A stretch of 64,000 nucleotides of DNA, from the NCBI RefSeq assembly GCF_023195895.1, contig NZ_JALPRK010000005.1:62001-126000 (forward strand). The letters run 5' to 3'. Shown piece by piece: positions 1 through 8,263 of the stretch. Positions within the stretch are counted from its first letter, which is position 1, and each line of letters opens with the position of its first letter. The notes beneath the pieces are model-generated. The model was given only the letters and a program-made list of their open reading frames with translations. It was not told the origin of the DNA and did no database searches. A program made the position numbers and the translations under genes. This DNA is from Paenibacillus mellifer (GTDB lineage: Bacteria; Bacillota; Bacilli; Paenibacillales; Paenibacillaceae).

Positions 1-595
1 CGAGCTGCCCCGTTGACTGCAAGACGTCCACGTCAATGGAGAGCAGCTTGGCCTTCACGCGGTCCAGAATATCCTTTTTTGCTAGACGGGCATCGTACAG
101 CAGGGCAACATCTGTCCTGGAGGAGCGACCCAGCACATATTGCTCCAGATGCAGCTCTTGTTTCTTGTAGCGTGAACGAATCATATTGACATTCGCCGAC
201 AAATCCTCGGATAACGCTTTCTGGGGCCCCATGAGGGCATGCTCGATCTTTACATCTTCGCTTTGATCATTCAGCGATTTCTTGACGTTAATCGAATACA
301 CGCATCCCATGTGCTGTATAACGGCGTTCCCATCGGTGACTCGGTCGTGGAGCTTCGAATCGGCGGTTTGTTTCACGGCTCCGAAGGCAAGCAAGGAAAC
401 AGTAAAATCTTCAGGCGTCCGACTCGCAAGAAAAGGCTTCTCTATCATGCTATGAAGCAGATTGTCATCGCACAGGGACGACAGATAATAGTACTGGAGA
501 GTCCATTGGTCCTTGGCCAGATGCCGGATTCGAAAATCGCCTGAAGCGTTGAACCTCTCCTTTAGCAGGGCAGCTTCCTTGTTATTGATCTCCAT
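1..595 (-). CDS. GerA-family spore germination protein, N-terminal part (cut by window edge)
   Basis: Reverse-strand frame starting at ATG 593-595, with a GGGAGG ribosome binding site about 8 bases upstream, runs open to the window edge (about 198 residues of a family usually near 480-550). The translation has the GerA A-subunit landmarks: a VTDGNAVIQ segment near residue 80, then GPQKALSEDL, then NVNMIRSRYKK followed by YVLGRSSRTDVALLYD. Family members form germinant receptors in the inner spore membrane; the membrane segments would lie in the missing C-terminal part. Family call is firm, the subunit name is not. Confidence 0.85.
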   Translation of the reverse strand, partial: MEINNKEAALLKERFNASGDFRIRHLAKDQWTLQYYYLSSLCDDNLLHSMIEKPFLASRTPEDFTVSLLAFGAVKQTADSKLHDRVTDGNAVIQHMGCVYSINVKKSLNDQSEDVKIEHALMGPQKALSEDLSANVNMIRSRYKKQELHLEQYVLGRSSRTDVALLYDARLAKKDILDRVKAKLLSIDVDVLQSTGQL

Positions 596-703
596 GAGGG
601 CTCCCTCCCAACGATTTGATATTGACCGGTTACCGCGGTATGATTCCGCTTTTTATTGTCCACCCATATTCATCCATTTATACAGATCAATTTGATAGAT
701 GTC

Positions 704-718
704 ATGACAATTTGTCAT
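704..718. promoter_or_regulatory. 15-bp palindrome upstream of the gerA gene
   Basis: ATGACAA-T-TTGTCAT is a perfect 7-bp inverted repeat about 110 bases before the gerA start. It resembles a repressor half-site pair, but no regulator can be named. The rest of 596-766 shows no gene. Confidence 0.3.
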
Positions 719-766
719 GCCCTTCTCGGCCAATGAAAGATTACGATTAGGAATAAAGCATTTAAA

Positions 767-907
767 ATGATGGGGACACCGAGACCCATTCCATCCGCAT
801 TCCATCCTGGAGGCAATGCAGAAGATCTCTGCTTTGCTGGAAGAGACACATATGGAGTCAAGCCAGATGACGGGGAGCCGGTTATCCGGTTCTGCAACGG
901 GGAATAA
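767..907 (+). CDS. possible small protein of unknown function (46 aa)
   Basis: An ATG-started frame of 46 codons (begins MMGTPRPIPSAFHPGG, ends RFCNGE) that is followed by a clear rho-independent terminator. There is no convincing ribosome binding site and no recognisable domain. It is listed because the terminator has no other upstream partner on this strand; it could equally be a gene remnant. Confidence 0.25.
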   Translation: MMGTPRPIPSAFHPGGNAEDLCFAGRDTYGVKPDDGEPVIRFCNGE

Positions 908-932
908 TAGTCCAATTCGTTTTCTGTTCGGC

Positions 933-962
933 GCTGTCCTGATAGTCAGGGCAGCCTTTTTT
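933..962 (+). terminator. rho-independent terminator
   Basis: GCTGTCCTGA and TCAGGGCAGC form a 10-bp stem with one G-T pair and a 3-base loop, followed by six T residues. Confidence 0.75.
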
Positions 963-1000
963 ATTCAAAAATTTTTTTGAAATCACAAGAGCAAACGCTA

Positions 1001-1084
1001 TTGACATTCTTGGTACTACGTGTTACTTTATAGCTGTAGTAAGTAATACAAAATACCAGTGATACAGAATACCAGTCATACAGA
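1001..1084 (+). promoter_or_regulatory. promoter and probable PadR operator region
   Basis: TTGACA at 1001-1006 is followed 17 bases later by a weak TACTTT -10 element. Inverted repeats TACTAC(1014)/GTAGTA(1036) and TTACTT(1023)/AAGTAA(1041) overlap the promoter. Directly downstream is a 16-bp tandem repeat: ATACCAGTGATACAGA at 1053-1068 and ATACCAGTCATACAGA at 1069-1084, one mismatch. The position, just before a PadR gene, suggests autoregulation. Confidence 0.5.
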
Positions 1085-1102
1085 ATAGCGAAAGAGGTGA
1101 TT

Positions 1103-1432
1103 GTGCTGGAAAACTTAACGGAAATGCTCAAAGGCGTGCTTGAGGGCTGTGTCCTCGAAATCATTAGCCGCAATGAAACCTACGGCTACGAAATCACGCG
1201 GCAGCTGAATGCCCTCGGCTTCTCGGATGTTGTGGAAGGAACGGTATACACCATCATGATTCGGCTTGAAAAAAACAAGTTAGTAGAAGTCACCAAAAAG
1301 CCCTCCGACATGGGTCCGCCGCGAAAGTTTTTTACGCTCAACGACGATGGGCGTGAGGCGCTGCGGAAGTTTTGGGAGAAATGGGAGTTCGTATCATCAA
1401 AAATGAATGAGTTAAAGGAGAGAAAACAATGA
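1103..1432 (+). CDS. PadR-family transcriptional regulator
   Basis: About 109 residues with the PadR winged helix (LKGVLEGCVLEIISRNETYGYEITRQL, then EGTVYTIMIRLEKNKLV, then PPRKFFTLNDDGR). I chose GTG 1103 because GAAAGAGG lies 5 bases upstream; GTG 1097 would sit inside that site, and ATG 1124 would drop the first helix. PadR proteins usually repress an adjacent efflux operon and release DNA on binding a toxic ligand. Its stop overlaps the next gene by 4 bases, so it heads a five-gene operon ending at 3631. Family certain, ligand unknown. Confidence 0.9.
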   Translation: MLENLTEMLKGVLEGCVLEIISRNETYGYEITRQLNALGFSDVVEGTVYTIMIRLEKNKLVEVTKKPSDMGPPRKFFTLNDDGREALRKFWEKWEFVSSKMNELKERKQ

Positions 1433-1776
1433 ATTTTTGGGAAAAAGTGACTGGCAGCGACATGAAGAGAGAAATGAAAGTTTTTGAATCGCGTGTCAAT
1501 AAGCTGCCGGCTGAATATCAAGCGGCATGGGAGGAAATTGATGCCAATCTTTGGCATTACTCGAATTTCTCCGGTCGCAACCTCATGCCGATTCTTGACG
1601 GCGTGCTCTGCCTTCTCGAAGAAACGGCGGCGGACGGTCAGAGCGTCCAAGAGGTTTTGGGCGACGATATCGAAGGCTTCTGTTCGGCGCTGGCCGGCGA
1701 AGAAGGGGCAAAGTCTTATCGCGACAAGTGGCGCGAGCAGCTCAACCATAATATCGCAAAGAAAATAGGAGGGTAA
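1429..1776 (+). CDS. DUF1048 protein, first copy
   Basis: A 115-residue all-alpha-looking protein with the DUF1048 pattern (WEKVTGSDMKREMKVFESRV, KLPAEYQAAWEEI, GDDIEGFCSAL). Its function is not established; such genes are habitually found between a padR gene and an ABC-2 exporter in Firmicutes, as here. Its ATG overlaps the padR stop, indicating coupled translation. A second member follows immediately. Confidence 0.85.
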   Translation: MNFWEKVTGSDMKREMKVFESRVNKLPAEYQAAWEEIDANLWHYSNFSGRNLMPILDGVLCLLEETAADGQSVQEVLGDDIEGFCSALAGEEGAKSYRDKWREQLNHNIAKKIGG

Positions 1777-1781
1777 AAAAG

Positions 1782-2099
1782 ATGAGCATACGGGATATGA
1801 TCGAAGGCAAAAAACAGTGGAGAGCGCATGTGGCGCGCGTCAAAGCGCTCCCGCAGGATTATCAAGTGGTGTATAAAGAGATTCAAAAATATCTCTTTAA
1901 GGTCGGCCCTGTGGAACTAGCCGAAGGGACGGGGCTGCTCTCGGGAATCGTCGATCTGTTTGAAGAAGGTGCAGCCTCGGGAAAAGGCGTGCTCGATGTG
2001 ACGGGCAGAGACGTAGCGGCCTTCTGCGACGATCTCATCAAAGATTCCAAAACGTTCGTTGACATCTATCAAGAATCTAACCAAAAAAGGGGGAAATAA
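1782..2099 (+). CDS. DUF1048 protein, second copy
   Basis: A 105-residue paralogue of the preceding protein (EGKKQWRAHVARVKALPQDYQ, VYKEIQKYLFKVG, GRDVAAFCDDLI). It starts 5 bases after the previous stop behind an AGGAGGG site. Having two divergent copies side by side suggests a heterodimer or a pair of partners for the exporter, which is inference. Confidence 0.85.
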   Translation: MSIRDMIEGKKQWRAHVARVKALPQDYQVVYKEIQKYLFKVGPVELAEGTGLLSGIVDLFEEGAASGKGVLDVTGRDVAAFCDDLIKDSKTFVDIYQESNQKRGK

Positions 2100-2101
2100 G
2101 G

Positions 2102-2860
2102 ATGGAAAATGCAATCGCAGTGAAGGGACTGCAAAAGTCCTACAAGCAGCATCAAGTGCTGAAGGGCGTTGATTTCGAGGTGGAGAAGGGCAGCATTTTC
2201 GCGCTGCTCGGCTCCAACGGTGCGGGCAAGACAACAACGGTCCGAATCCTTGCGACGCTGCTCAAGCAAGACGGCGGAACGGCGACCGTTAACGGATACG
2301 ATGTTGCGGCGCAGGCTGACCATGTACGGCAGTCGATCAGTCTGACCGGGCAATTCGCCGCCGTGGACGAAATATTGACCGGACGGGAAAATCTGATCAT
2401 GATCGCCAAGCTGCGTCACCTCAAGGACCCTCGCCAGGTGGCGGACGACATGCTGAAGCGCTTCGGCTTGACAGAAGCCGCCGACCGCAAGGCAGCCACT
2501 TATTCGGGCGGCATGCGCCGCAGGCTCGACATCGCCTTGAGCCTTGTGGGCAATCCGAAGATCATCTTCCTCGACGAGCCGACTACCGGGCTGGACCCCG
2601 AGGCGCGCATCGAGGTGTGGAAGATCGTCAAGGAGCTGTCGGATGGCGGCACGACGATCCTGCTGACGACGCAGTACTTGGAGGAAGCCGAGCAGCTTGC
2701 CGACCGAATTGCCATTCTGCACGAGGGCAGAATTATTGCCAGCGGCACGCTTGCCGAGCTGAAGAAGCTGTTCCCATCCGCGAAGGTGGAGTATGTTGAA
2801 AAACAGCCGACATTAGAGGAAATATTCCTCTCGATCATCGGCAACAAGGAGGCTATGTAA
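2102..2860 (+). CDS. ABC-2 type exporter, ATP-binding protein (DrrA-like)
   Basis: A 252-residue nucleotide-binding subunit. Walker A is GSNGAGKTT near residue 38, the signature is YSGGMRRRL near 138, and Walker B IIFLDEPTTGLDPEA is near 157, followed by an H-loop region (LLTTQYLEEAEQLAD). DrrA-class proteins energise drug or lipid export by a dedicated permease, here the next gene. It begins 2 bases after the DUF1048 stop, in the PadR operon. Confidence 0.95.
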   Translation: MENAIAVKGLQKSYKQHQVLKGVDFEVEKGSIFALLGSNGAGKTTTVRILATLLKQDGGTATVNGYDVAAQADHVRQSISLTGQFAAVDEILTGRENLIMIAKLRHLKDPRQVADDMLKRFGLTEAADRKAATYSGGMRRRLDIALSLVGNPKIIFLDEPTTGLDPEARIEVWKIVKELSDGGTTILLTTQYLEEAEQLADRIAILHEGRIIASGTLAELKKLFPSAKVEYVEKQPTLEEIFLSIIGNKEAM

Positions 2861-3631
2861 ATGGAAACTGTAAAAAACCACTTTTTCAGCGATATGGGCG
2901 TGATGCTTGGACGTTCCATGCGCCATATTTTCCGCAGTATGGACACGATCTTCACCGTCTGCATCACCCCGATCGCGATGATGCTGCTGTTCGTCTACGT
3001 GTTTGGCGGCGCCATCCAGACCGGCACCGATAACTATGTGAACTACCTGCTGCCTGGCATCCTGCTGATTGCGATTGCCAGCGGGATATCCTACACGGCT
3101 TACCGGCTGTTCCTGGATAAGCAACGGGGCATCATTGAGCGATTTCACTCCATGCCGATTGCGCGTTCCGCCGTACTGTGGGGGCATGTGATGACCTCGG
3201 TCGTATCCAACGTTCTCTCTCTTATCGTCATCGTTGCCGTAGCGTTAATGATGGGCTTTCGTTCGTCGGTAGGCATATTGCCATGGCTTGCCGTAGCCGG
3301 CATTCTCGTGCTGTTCACCTTAGCGTTGACTTGGGTCGCTGTTATTCCCGGACTGACCGCCAAATCGGTGGAAGGCGCAAGCGCATTTAGTTATCCGCTT
3401 ATCTTCCTGCCGTTCATCAGCTCGGCGTTTGTGCCGACCGATTCGATGCCCCGGGTCGTTCGCGCCTTTGCCGAGAACCAGCCCGTAACCGCGATCGTGG
3501 ATGCCATTCGGGCGCTCCTGGCAGGTCAGCCGGTAGGCAATGATATTTGGGTCGCGCTTGCGTGGTGCTTGGGGATACTGATCGTCGCCTATCTATTTGC
3601 GGTGCGAGCATACAATCGGAAAGCAGCTTAA
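2861..3631 (+). CDS. ABC-2 type exporter, permease (DrrB-like)
   Basis: A 256-residue membrane protein with about six hydrophobic segments and the ABC-2 core region (YVNYLLPGILLIAIASG; RGIIERFHSMPIARSAV). It starts directly after the ATPase stop. Together with the ATPase it should make a drug-efflux pump under PadR control; the substrate is unknown. The last gene of the operon. Confidence 0.93.
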   Translation: METVKNHFFSDMGVMLGRSMRHIFRSMDTIFTVCITPIAMMLLFVYVFGGAIQTGTDNYVNYLLPGILLIAIASGISYTAYRLFLDKQRGIIERFHSMPIARSAVLWGHVMTSVVSNVLSLIVIVAVALMMGFRSSVGILPWLAVAGILVLFTLALTWVAVIPGLTAKSVEGASAFSYPLIFLPFISSAFVPTDSMPRVVRAFAENQPVTAIVDAIRALLAGQPVGNDIWVALAWCLGILIVAYLFAVRAYNRKAA

Positions 3632-3718
3632 GCAGGGAAACGGCCTCGGAGCTGGACTAAGGTCCGGCTCCGATTCCGTTCGCCAGGAGGAGGATGAGGG
3701 CTGGCAGAAAGGGCTACA

Positions 3719-4495
3719 ATGAGAGCAACAATACGAGAAAGCGTGGTTATGTTCATGAAGAAACAAAGTGCTTTGCAAGCGTGGAATATGCTCGTCCTGT
3801 CGCTTCCTAAGGGGATCGCGGCATTTGTTATTGCGGTTGTGGGATTGTCTGTAAGCCTTCCGCTGTCAGTATTTCTTATCGGCGTGCCCCTGCTGGCTGC
3901 GACACTTGTCCTGTGCCGGATGATCATGGCTGGAGAAGTGAGAGATGTGACGGCCTGGCTTTTAGGAAGGGAGCATCCTAGCGTTTCCGCTCCTTCGGAG
4001 TCGGGGCAGGCTGCCGGAGAACAGCAGGGGTGGCGGTCTTGGCTGCTGTCCGTTCTGAAGGATGGCAGATCGTATCGCGGCATCTTGTTCGGGATAATGC
4101 AGCTTCCGATCAGCATCGCAGCGTTTACCTTCGCTATCGTGCTGCCCGTAACGACATTTGCGCTTCTGCTGTCGCCGATTGCTTACGAGGTAGGTATGCA
4201 GGCGTTTGATTTCAACTTGTTTTCAAGCGAATGGGGGTTGTTGGACCGGCTGCTTGACTGGGATCTGACGTCTGCCCAGCGCTCCTGGATCTCTTGTGGA
4301 GTCGGTGTCCTATTGACGTTGCTGCTGCCATTGTTTCTTAAAGGCCTTGGCCGCTGGTACGCGGCATGGATTTTGAGCGTTTCAGGCCCCGAGCCTGCGC
4401 AGCATCCTGCCCCGGAGCCGGGACGAGGTACTCCGCATTTCGTTGAAACGATCAGCGGCGCAGAGCTTTCAACCTTAAGTAAGCTAACGAGTTAG
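3719..4495 (+). CDS. putative sensor-domain membrane protein
   Basis: A 258-residue protein with four to six hydrophobic segments arranged in two pairs (about residues 27-70, 128-160, 195-225). The pattern recalls the stand-alone 'Sensor' domain (PF13796) known from some histidine kinases; there is no kinase domain here. An in-frame ATG at 3749 (MFMKKQ) is an alternative start. It lies 87 bases after the exporter operon and may be co-transcribed. Assignment is tentative. Confidence 0.55.
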   Translation: MRATIRESVVMFMKKQSALQAWNMLVLSLPKGIAAFVIAVVGLSVSLPLSVFLIGVPLLAATLVLCRMIMAGEVRDVTAWLLGREHPSVSAPSESGQAAGEQQGWRSWLLSVLKDGRSYRGILFGIMQLPISIAAFTFAIVLPVTTFALLLSPIAYEVGMQAFDFNLFSSEWGLLDRLLDWDLTSAQRSWISCGVGVLLTLLLPLFLKGLGRWYAAWILSVSGPEPAQHPAPEPGRGTPHFVETISGAELSTLSKLTS

Positions 4496-4515
4496 TTAGC
4501 GACTTCGCGACAAGG

Positions 4516-4545
4516 GCAGTCGGCCGATAGGCCGGCTGCTTTTAT
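4516..4545 (+). terminator. rho-independent terminator
   Basis: GCAGTCGGCC/GGCCGGCTGC forms a 10-bp stem with one G-T pair and a GATA loop, followed by TTTTATT. It closes the sensor-domain gene. Confidence 0.85.
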
Positions 4546-4647
4546 TGTGCTTTATGCTGCATTATATTGTTTTTTTATAACCGGAATCTGGGTTGCCCAT
4601 GGTAAACTAAAACTAATTCAATTTAGTCCATATAAAGAGGTGAGAGG

Positions 4648-5220
4648 ATGAACGTTGTGTTCATAAAGCGGTTTGCACTCCTAGCAGCCATTCTTTTCGC
4701 CTGGTTTATCATACATACTGCTTTCGTGATCATAGATGGGTTGAATGACGAACTGAAGCCTGTGGACGCAGCTGTCGTGCTCGGGAATAAGGTGGAAGTT
4801 AACGGTCAGCCTTCTGCGCGGTTAGAAGCAAGATTAGATAAATCCGCAGAGCTTTATGCTGAGGGCTATTTTACTTTTATCATTGTAAGCGGCGGTTTAG
4901 GCAAGGAAGGTTTCGATGAGGCAAAGGTCATGAAATCATACTTAGTTGATAAGGGGATACCGGAAGAAATCATTTTAGAGGATAATAACGGATACAACTC
5001 CTATATGACCGCCCAGAATTCCAGCAGGTTAATGAAAGAATTGGATTTGGACTCCGTTATGGTTATAACGCAATATTTCCATGTGCCACGAACAAAATTA
5101 GCATTTAGAAAAATGGATATGGATGAAGTATATTCAGCTCATGCGGAGTTCTTTGAGTGGAGAGATATGTACTCCATCATACGAGAATTCCCGGCTTATT
5201 ATAAATATCTCTTTAGGTAA
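4648..5220 (+). CDS. YdcF/SanA-like DUF218 protein
   Basis: 190 residues with one N-terminal membrane anchor (about 7-28) and the DUF218 fold: DAAVVLGNKV near 40, SGGLGKEGFDEAKVMKSYL near 80, EDNNGYNS near 110, VITQYFHVPRTKLAF near 135. The conserved acidic and amide residues of the family are present. Proteins of this group act at the cell envelope; the substrate is unknown. A GAGGTGAGAGG site precedes the ATG. Confidence 0.85.
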   Translation: MNVVFIKRFALLAAILFAWFIIHTAFVIIDGLNDELKPVDAAVVLGNKVEVNGQPSARLEARLDKSAELYAEGYFTFIIVSGGLGKEGFDEAKVMKSYLVDKGIPEEIILEDNNGYNSYMTAQNSSRLMKELDLDSVMVITQYFHVPRTKLAFRKMDMDEVYSAHAEFFEWRDMYSIIREFPAYYKYLFR

Positions 5221-5233
5221 TTAGGAGGAAACG

Positions 5234-6058
5234 ATGTTACGGATCCAACAATTAAAAGATATCGAACAATTGCAGCAAGAGTGCGAGACGCATGACCGCT
5301 TGCAGCTGAAGCTGAACTGGGAAATGCTCAGAGGACGCGAGTCGGATAATCTGGATTTTTTTCACTATGAAAATAACGAGCTTATCGCGTTTTTAGGGTT
5401 GTATCCATTTGGTTCAACCGTTGAAGTATGCGGCATGGTGAAGCCAAGCGAACGGCGAAAGGGACATTTCCAGCGCTTATTCCATCAAGGAATGGAAGCA
5501 ATCAAGCAATACGGATACAAGAAAATATTATTGAACGCGCCTGCGAGCTCGGAAGCGGGAAAAGCTTTTTTGATGAAACAAGGCGCGGAGTACGCCTTTT
5601 CGGAGCATCAGATGGAGTGGCAGGCTAAGGCTGTTGGAGAATCGGACGATATTGTTTTGAGGAAAGCAACATCAGAGGATTACGAAATGCGCGTACGTTT
5701 ATCCGTTACAGGGTTTGGAATAGACGAAGAAGACGCAAAGGCGATGGAAGGTAAGGAGTACGGGGATAACACCGAAGTCCTCATGATTGTAGGGGACGTA
5801 GGAACGGTTGGGAAAATTCGGGTGAGCAGGGATGAGGGGCAAGCGTGGATTTATGGATTTGCTGTTTTGCCAGAGTACCGCGGAAAAGGAATTGGCAGAA
5901 AAGCGCTAAGCCGAGTCGTTCAAGAGCAGCGCGCAGCCGGGTATTCAATTCACTTAGAGGTTGAAACGAAAAACGACCATGCTCTAGGGTTATACGAATC
6001 CGTTGGGTTCAAAGCGGTGCATGCACAGGACTACTATAATTTCGACATGTCAATGTAG
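5234..6058 (+). CDS. tandem GNAT N-acetyltransferase
   Basis: 274 residues holding two GNAT domains. The N-terminal one has VKPSERRKGHFQRLF (acetyl-CoA loop) near 72; the C-terminal one has FAVLPEYRGKGIGRKAL near 210 and HALGLYESVGF near 248. Two-domain GNAT proteins acetylate small amines or antibiotics, but the substrate cannot be inferred. It starts 13 bases after the YdcF stop behind TAGGAGG, so the two are probably one transcript. Confidence 0.88.
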   Translation: MLRIQQLKDIEQLQQECETHDRLQLKLNWEMLRGRESDNLDFFHYENNELIAFLGLYPFGSTVEVCGMVKPSERRKGHFQRLFHQGMEAIKQYGYKKILLNAPASSEAGKAFLMKQGAEYAFSEHQMEWQAKAVGESDDIVLRKATSEDYEMRVRLSVTGFGIDEEDAKAMEGKEYGDNTEVLMIVGDVGTVGKIRVSRDEGQAWIYGFAVLPEYRGKGIGRKALSRVVQEQRAAGYSIHLEVETKNDHALGLYESVGFKAVHAQDYYNFDMSM

Positions 6059-6117
6059 ATTTGCACAGACCTGGCCTGATATTTTTGTGTATGATAAAGA
6101 AAATATTAGGGGGTGCT

Positions 6118-6576
6118 ATGATGCAAGCCTACGAGATTATGATTCGCCAAGTGCATAAGGTTAAGGAAGGCGATACGGTCAGGACGGTGATCGAGAAGTT
6201 TATCGACCACCAAATTAGCGGCCTTCCTGTCGTTAATGACCGCAACGAAATTGTCGCATACATCAGCGACGGTGATATCATGCGTTATATCGGCAAGCAT
6301 CAGGACAGGATCATTACCTCCGTCTACTTCTCCTATTTATTTAAAGGCGATGATGAAGAATTCGATCAGCGCTTACAAAGCATCTTAAAATTAAATGTTA
6401 TGGCGATTGCCAAAAAACAAGTTATAAAAGCGCAATGGAGCGATGAGCTGGAGACGATTGCTGCCGTTCTGGGGGAAAAGCATATTAAAAAACTTCCGGT
6501 AGAACGGAACGGCGTGCTCGTAGGGATCATTAGCCGTGGTGATGTGATTCGGCATTCATTCAAGTCGGTGTTATAG
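6118..6576 (+). CDS. CBS-domain pair protein
   Basis: 152 residues made of two CBS motifs (VRTVIEKFIDHQISGLPVVNDRNEIVAYISDGDIM near 20-60; ETIAAVLGEKHIKKLPVERNGVLVGIISRGDVIR near 110-148). CBS pairs bind adenosyl nucleotides. I chose ATG 6118 because AGGGGGT sits directly upstream; an upstream in-frame start at 6061 would add residues encoded by the spacer. A stand-alone regulator or sensor. Confidence 0.88.
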   Translation: MMQAYEIMIRQVHKVKEGDTVRTVIEKFIDHQISGLPVVNDRNEIVAYISDGDIMRYIGKHQDRIITSVYFSYLFKGDDEEFDQRLQSILKLNVMAIAKKQVIKAQWSDELETIAAVLGEKHIKKLPVERNGVLVGIISRGDVIRHSFKSVL

Positions 6577-6583
6577 CGATACC

Positions 6584-6613
6584 AGCGGCAGTCTGGAACT
6601 CTGGGCTGCCGCT
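6584..6613. terminator. stem-loop between convergent genes
   Basis: AGCGGCAG and CTGCCGCT form an 8-bp stem, extendable with one bulge. It lies between the CBS gene on the plus strand and the small ORF on the minus strand. There is no adjacent T tract on either side, so termination strength is uncertain. Confidence 0.45.
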
Positions 6614-6626
6614 TGGTATGCCATCA

Positions 6627-6734
6627 TTACTTCGAATTTTTTTGCAGGTTGCCTTTTCCTTGGTCGTTCGGATCGTTAGATCGTGACGTCGTATGCTTTG
6701 GGTTGTTTTTATCGGGATTTTTGAATTTTGTAAT
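6627..6734 (-). CDS. possible small hydrophilic protein with ATT (or ATC) start, 35 aa
   Basis: A perfect GGAGGTGA (minus strand, 6741-6748) is followed by GCG-ATC-ATT and an open frame of 35 codons rich in Lys, Asn, Asp, Pro and Ser (starts ITKFKNPDKNNPKHTTSRSN, ends QKNSK). The composition recalls small spore or YuzL-like proteins of bacilli, but I cannot assign a family. The start would have to be ATT 6732-6734 (9 bases from GGAGG) or ATC 6735-6737. An overlapping 72-codon frame starting at TTG 6778 lacks such a site. Confidence 0.4.
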   Translation of the reverse strand: MTKFKNPDKNNPKHTTSRSNDPNDQGKGNLQKNSK

Positions 6735-6860
6735 GATCGCTCACCTCCAGTCTCACTCCATAAAAAGTATTTCTCCAAACAGCCCCTCTTATTAATTATT
6801 GAATAAGATGGTTACGCTCGGCGAACCCTACATTTATTACCAGAAAAAGGGCGCGAGTAT

Positions 6861-7325
6861 ATGCTGAATAAGATTGTTTTATGGATCCTCTTCATTGGAC
6901 CATGGTTGAGCTTATTTTTCATGAAGAAAGAAGATATTAAACGCTTCATGCCTGTCGCCATTTTTGCAACCTTCTTAATGATCCTGTATAACGTTTACGC
7001 CTTTAATCAAAAGCATTGGGAAATTCATACGGTCATTTTTCCAGCGTTACGGCCGTTATTCGCGTCCTTAATTCTTGGCGGCTTTCCCGTTATCGTGTTA
7101 TGGATATTTCGTTTTACATACCGGAAGTTTTGGGTATATTTGCTGACGAATATTATATTGGATTTCATGTTTGCCGTATTTCCTGTCCACTTCATATTTC
7201 AAGATGTACTCGGGATTTACACCTTGATCAATATCGCCTCTTGGGAACGTTGGCTTCTTTTCGTAGCGGAAGCTGTTATTATTTATGGTTATTTCAAGTG
7301 GCAGGATCAGATTTACAGGGCTTAG
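6861..7325 (+). CDS. small multi-pass membrane protein, unknown function
   Basis: 154 residues with four or five hydrophobic helices (about 3-20, 31-48, 63-82, 90-112, 122-148). It resembles the short hydrophobic proteins common in spore formers, but no conserved motif is recognised. Its stop overlaps the stop of the gene on the other strand by 4 bases. Confidence 0.65.
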   Translation: MLNKIVLWILFIGPWLSLFFMKKEDIKRFMPVAIFATFLMILYNVYAFNQKHWEIHTVIFPALRPLFASLILGGFPVIVLWIFRFTYRKFWVYLLTNIILDFMFAVFPVHFIFQDVLGIYTLINIASWERWLLFVAEAVIIYGYFKWQDQIYRA

Positions 7326-8068
7326 CTGTTCACTTTTTGAATTTTGGCGGGATTGTTGATTTTATACGGAACGGGATGCTTGGTCAGCTTCTTGGCTACG
7401 ATCTTGGCATCGAAAGTGATCGTATCCCCGATAGCCAGCTCGAGCTTCTTCAGTGTAGCGCTGTGGCTGGACCAGGCAGTGCCGAGCTCCAAAGCGGGGT
7501 CAACAATCGATACCGCCTCATAGATCACGACCTCGTCATCATTGTCGGAGAAGTTATTCGGCACGGTGGTGAATTCTTGAACCGTCGCCGTCATGCTAAC
7601 CTTGCCTTCCGGGAGCTCCAGCTTCTCCTTCTTGGCTTTGCCTTTCTTAGGTGCTTCCTTGACCTCTGGAGCAGCGGACGCGGCGCCGCTAACAGGCTCG
7701 GCAGGCTGAGCGGGTTCAGATGCTATCGCCTCGGAAGCCGTATCGGACTGATCGGCAGGGGCAGCAACGTCTCCTGTCTCAGCCGCAGCGGATTTCACGC
7801 CGTAATTCGAGGCCTGCATTTCCTTCAGGTAGGACGGATGGATGCAGTGCAGCTGCCCGTTGCTGAAGCGGATGATTGCAGTTGCTTTGTCGACGAAGCC
7901 GGCAATTTCGCAGGGCAGGCTCATGCCGTCTCTTTTGTAGTAGAAGCTTTTCATCTTGACCGCTTTCTCGGAGAGCAGCCCCCATTCCTTGCACTTCTCA
8001 AGTTGCGCCTGGCTGTCATTCTCGAACGCCTCGAAGGCGAGAGGTTGAATCGTAAATGGATACTCCAT
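7322..8068 (-). CDS. hypothetical protein with Ala/Pro/Glu-rich linker
   Basis: 248 residues in three parts: an N-terminal region (1-90) with no recognised motif, a low-complexity Ala/Pro/Glu/Ser stretch then Lys-rich KKGKAKKEK (about 90-150), and a C-terminal globular region (150-248). No signal peptide or membrane segment. AAAGGCGG precedes the ATG. I do not recognise a family; the linker suggests two independently folded domains. Confidence 0.65.
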   Translation of the reverse strand: MEYPFTIQPLAFEAFENDSQAQLEKCKEWGLLSEKAVKMKSFYYKRDGMSLPCEIAGFVDKATAIIRFSNGQLHCIHPSYLKEMQASNYGVKSAAAETGDVAAPADQSDTASEAIASEPAQPAEPVSGAASAAPEVKEAPKKGKAKKEKLELPEGKVSMTATVQEFTTVPNNFSDNDDEVVIYEAVSIVDPALELGTAWSSHSATLKKLELAIGDTITFDAKIVAKKLTKHPVPYKINNPAKIQKVNS

Positions 8069-8263
8069 CGCTTGTCCGCCTTTCTAAACGGGATGACAAT
8101 AGTTTACCACATTGCAAAAAAGTGAAAAACGGCAATTATGTACCATCCTTCCGTAGAGCCCCGGGTCCAAAAATGTGCAATAGACGTCCATTTCGTTCGG
8201 ATGCTAGACTGTGCGTGACGTTGGCTGAGCATTCAACCGACCATCAATGTCGAAGGCGACCTT

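Noticed and set aside
715..915. 66-codon minus-strand frame
   Set aside because: No ribosome binding site and no similarity to a known pattern; lies in the gap between two transcription units.
1186..1749. Long minus-strand frame opposite the padR and DUF1048 genes
   Set aside because: It overlaps well-supported genes, has no ribosome binding site and its translation has no family features.
7016..8125. 369-codon plus-strand frame across 7-8 kb
   Set aside because: It runs antisense through the hypothetical gene at 7322-8068 and out of frame through the membrane protein; no ribosome binding site.
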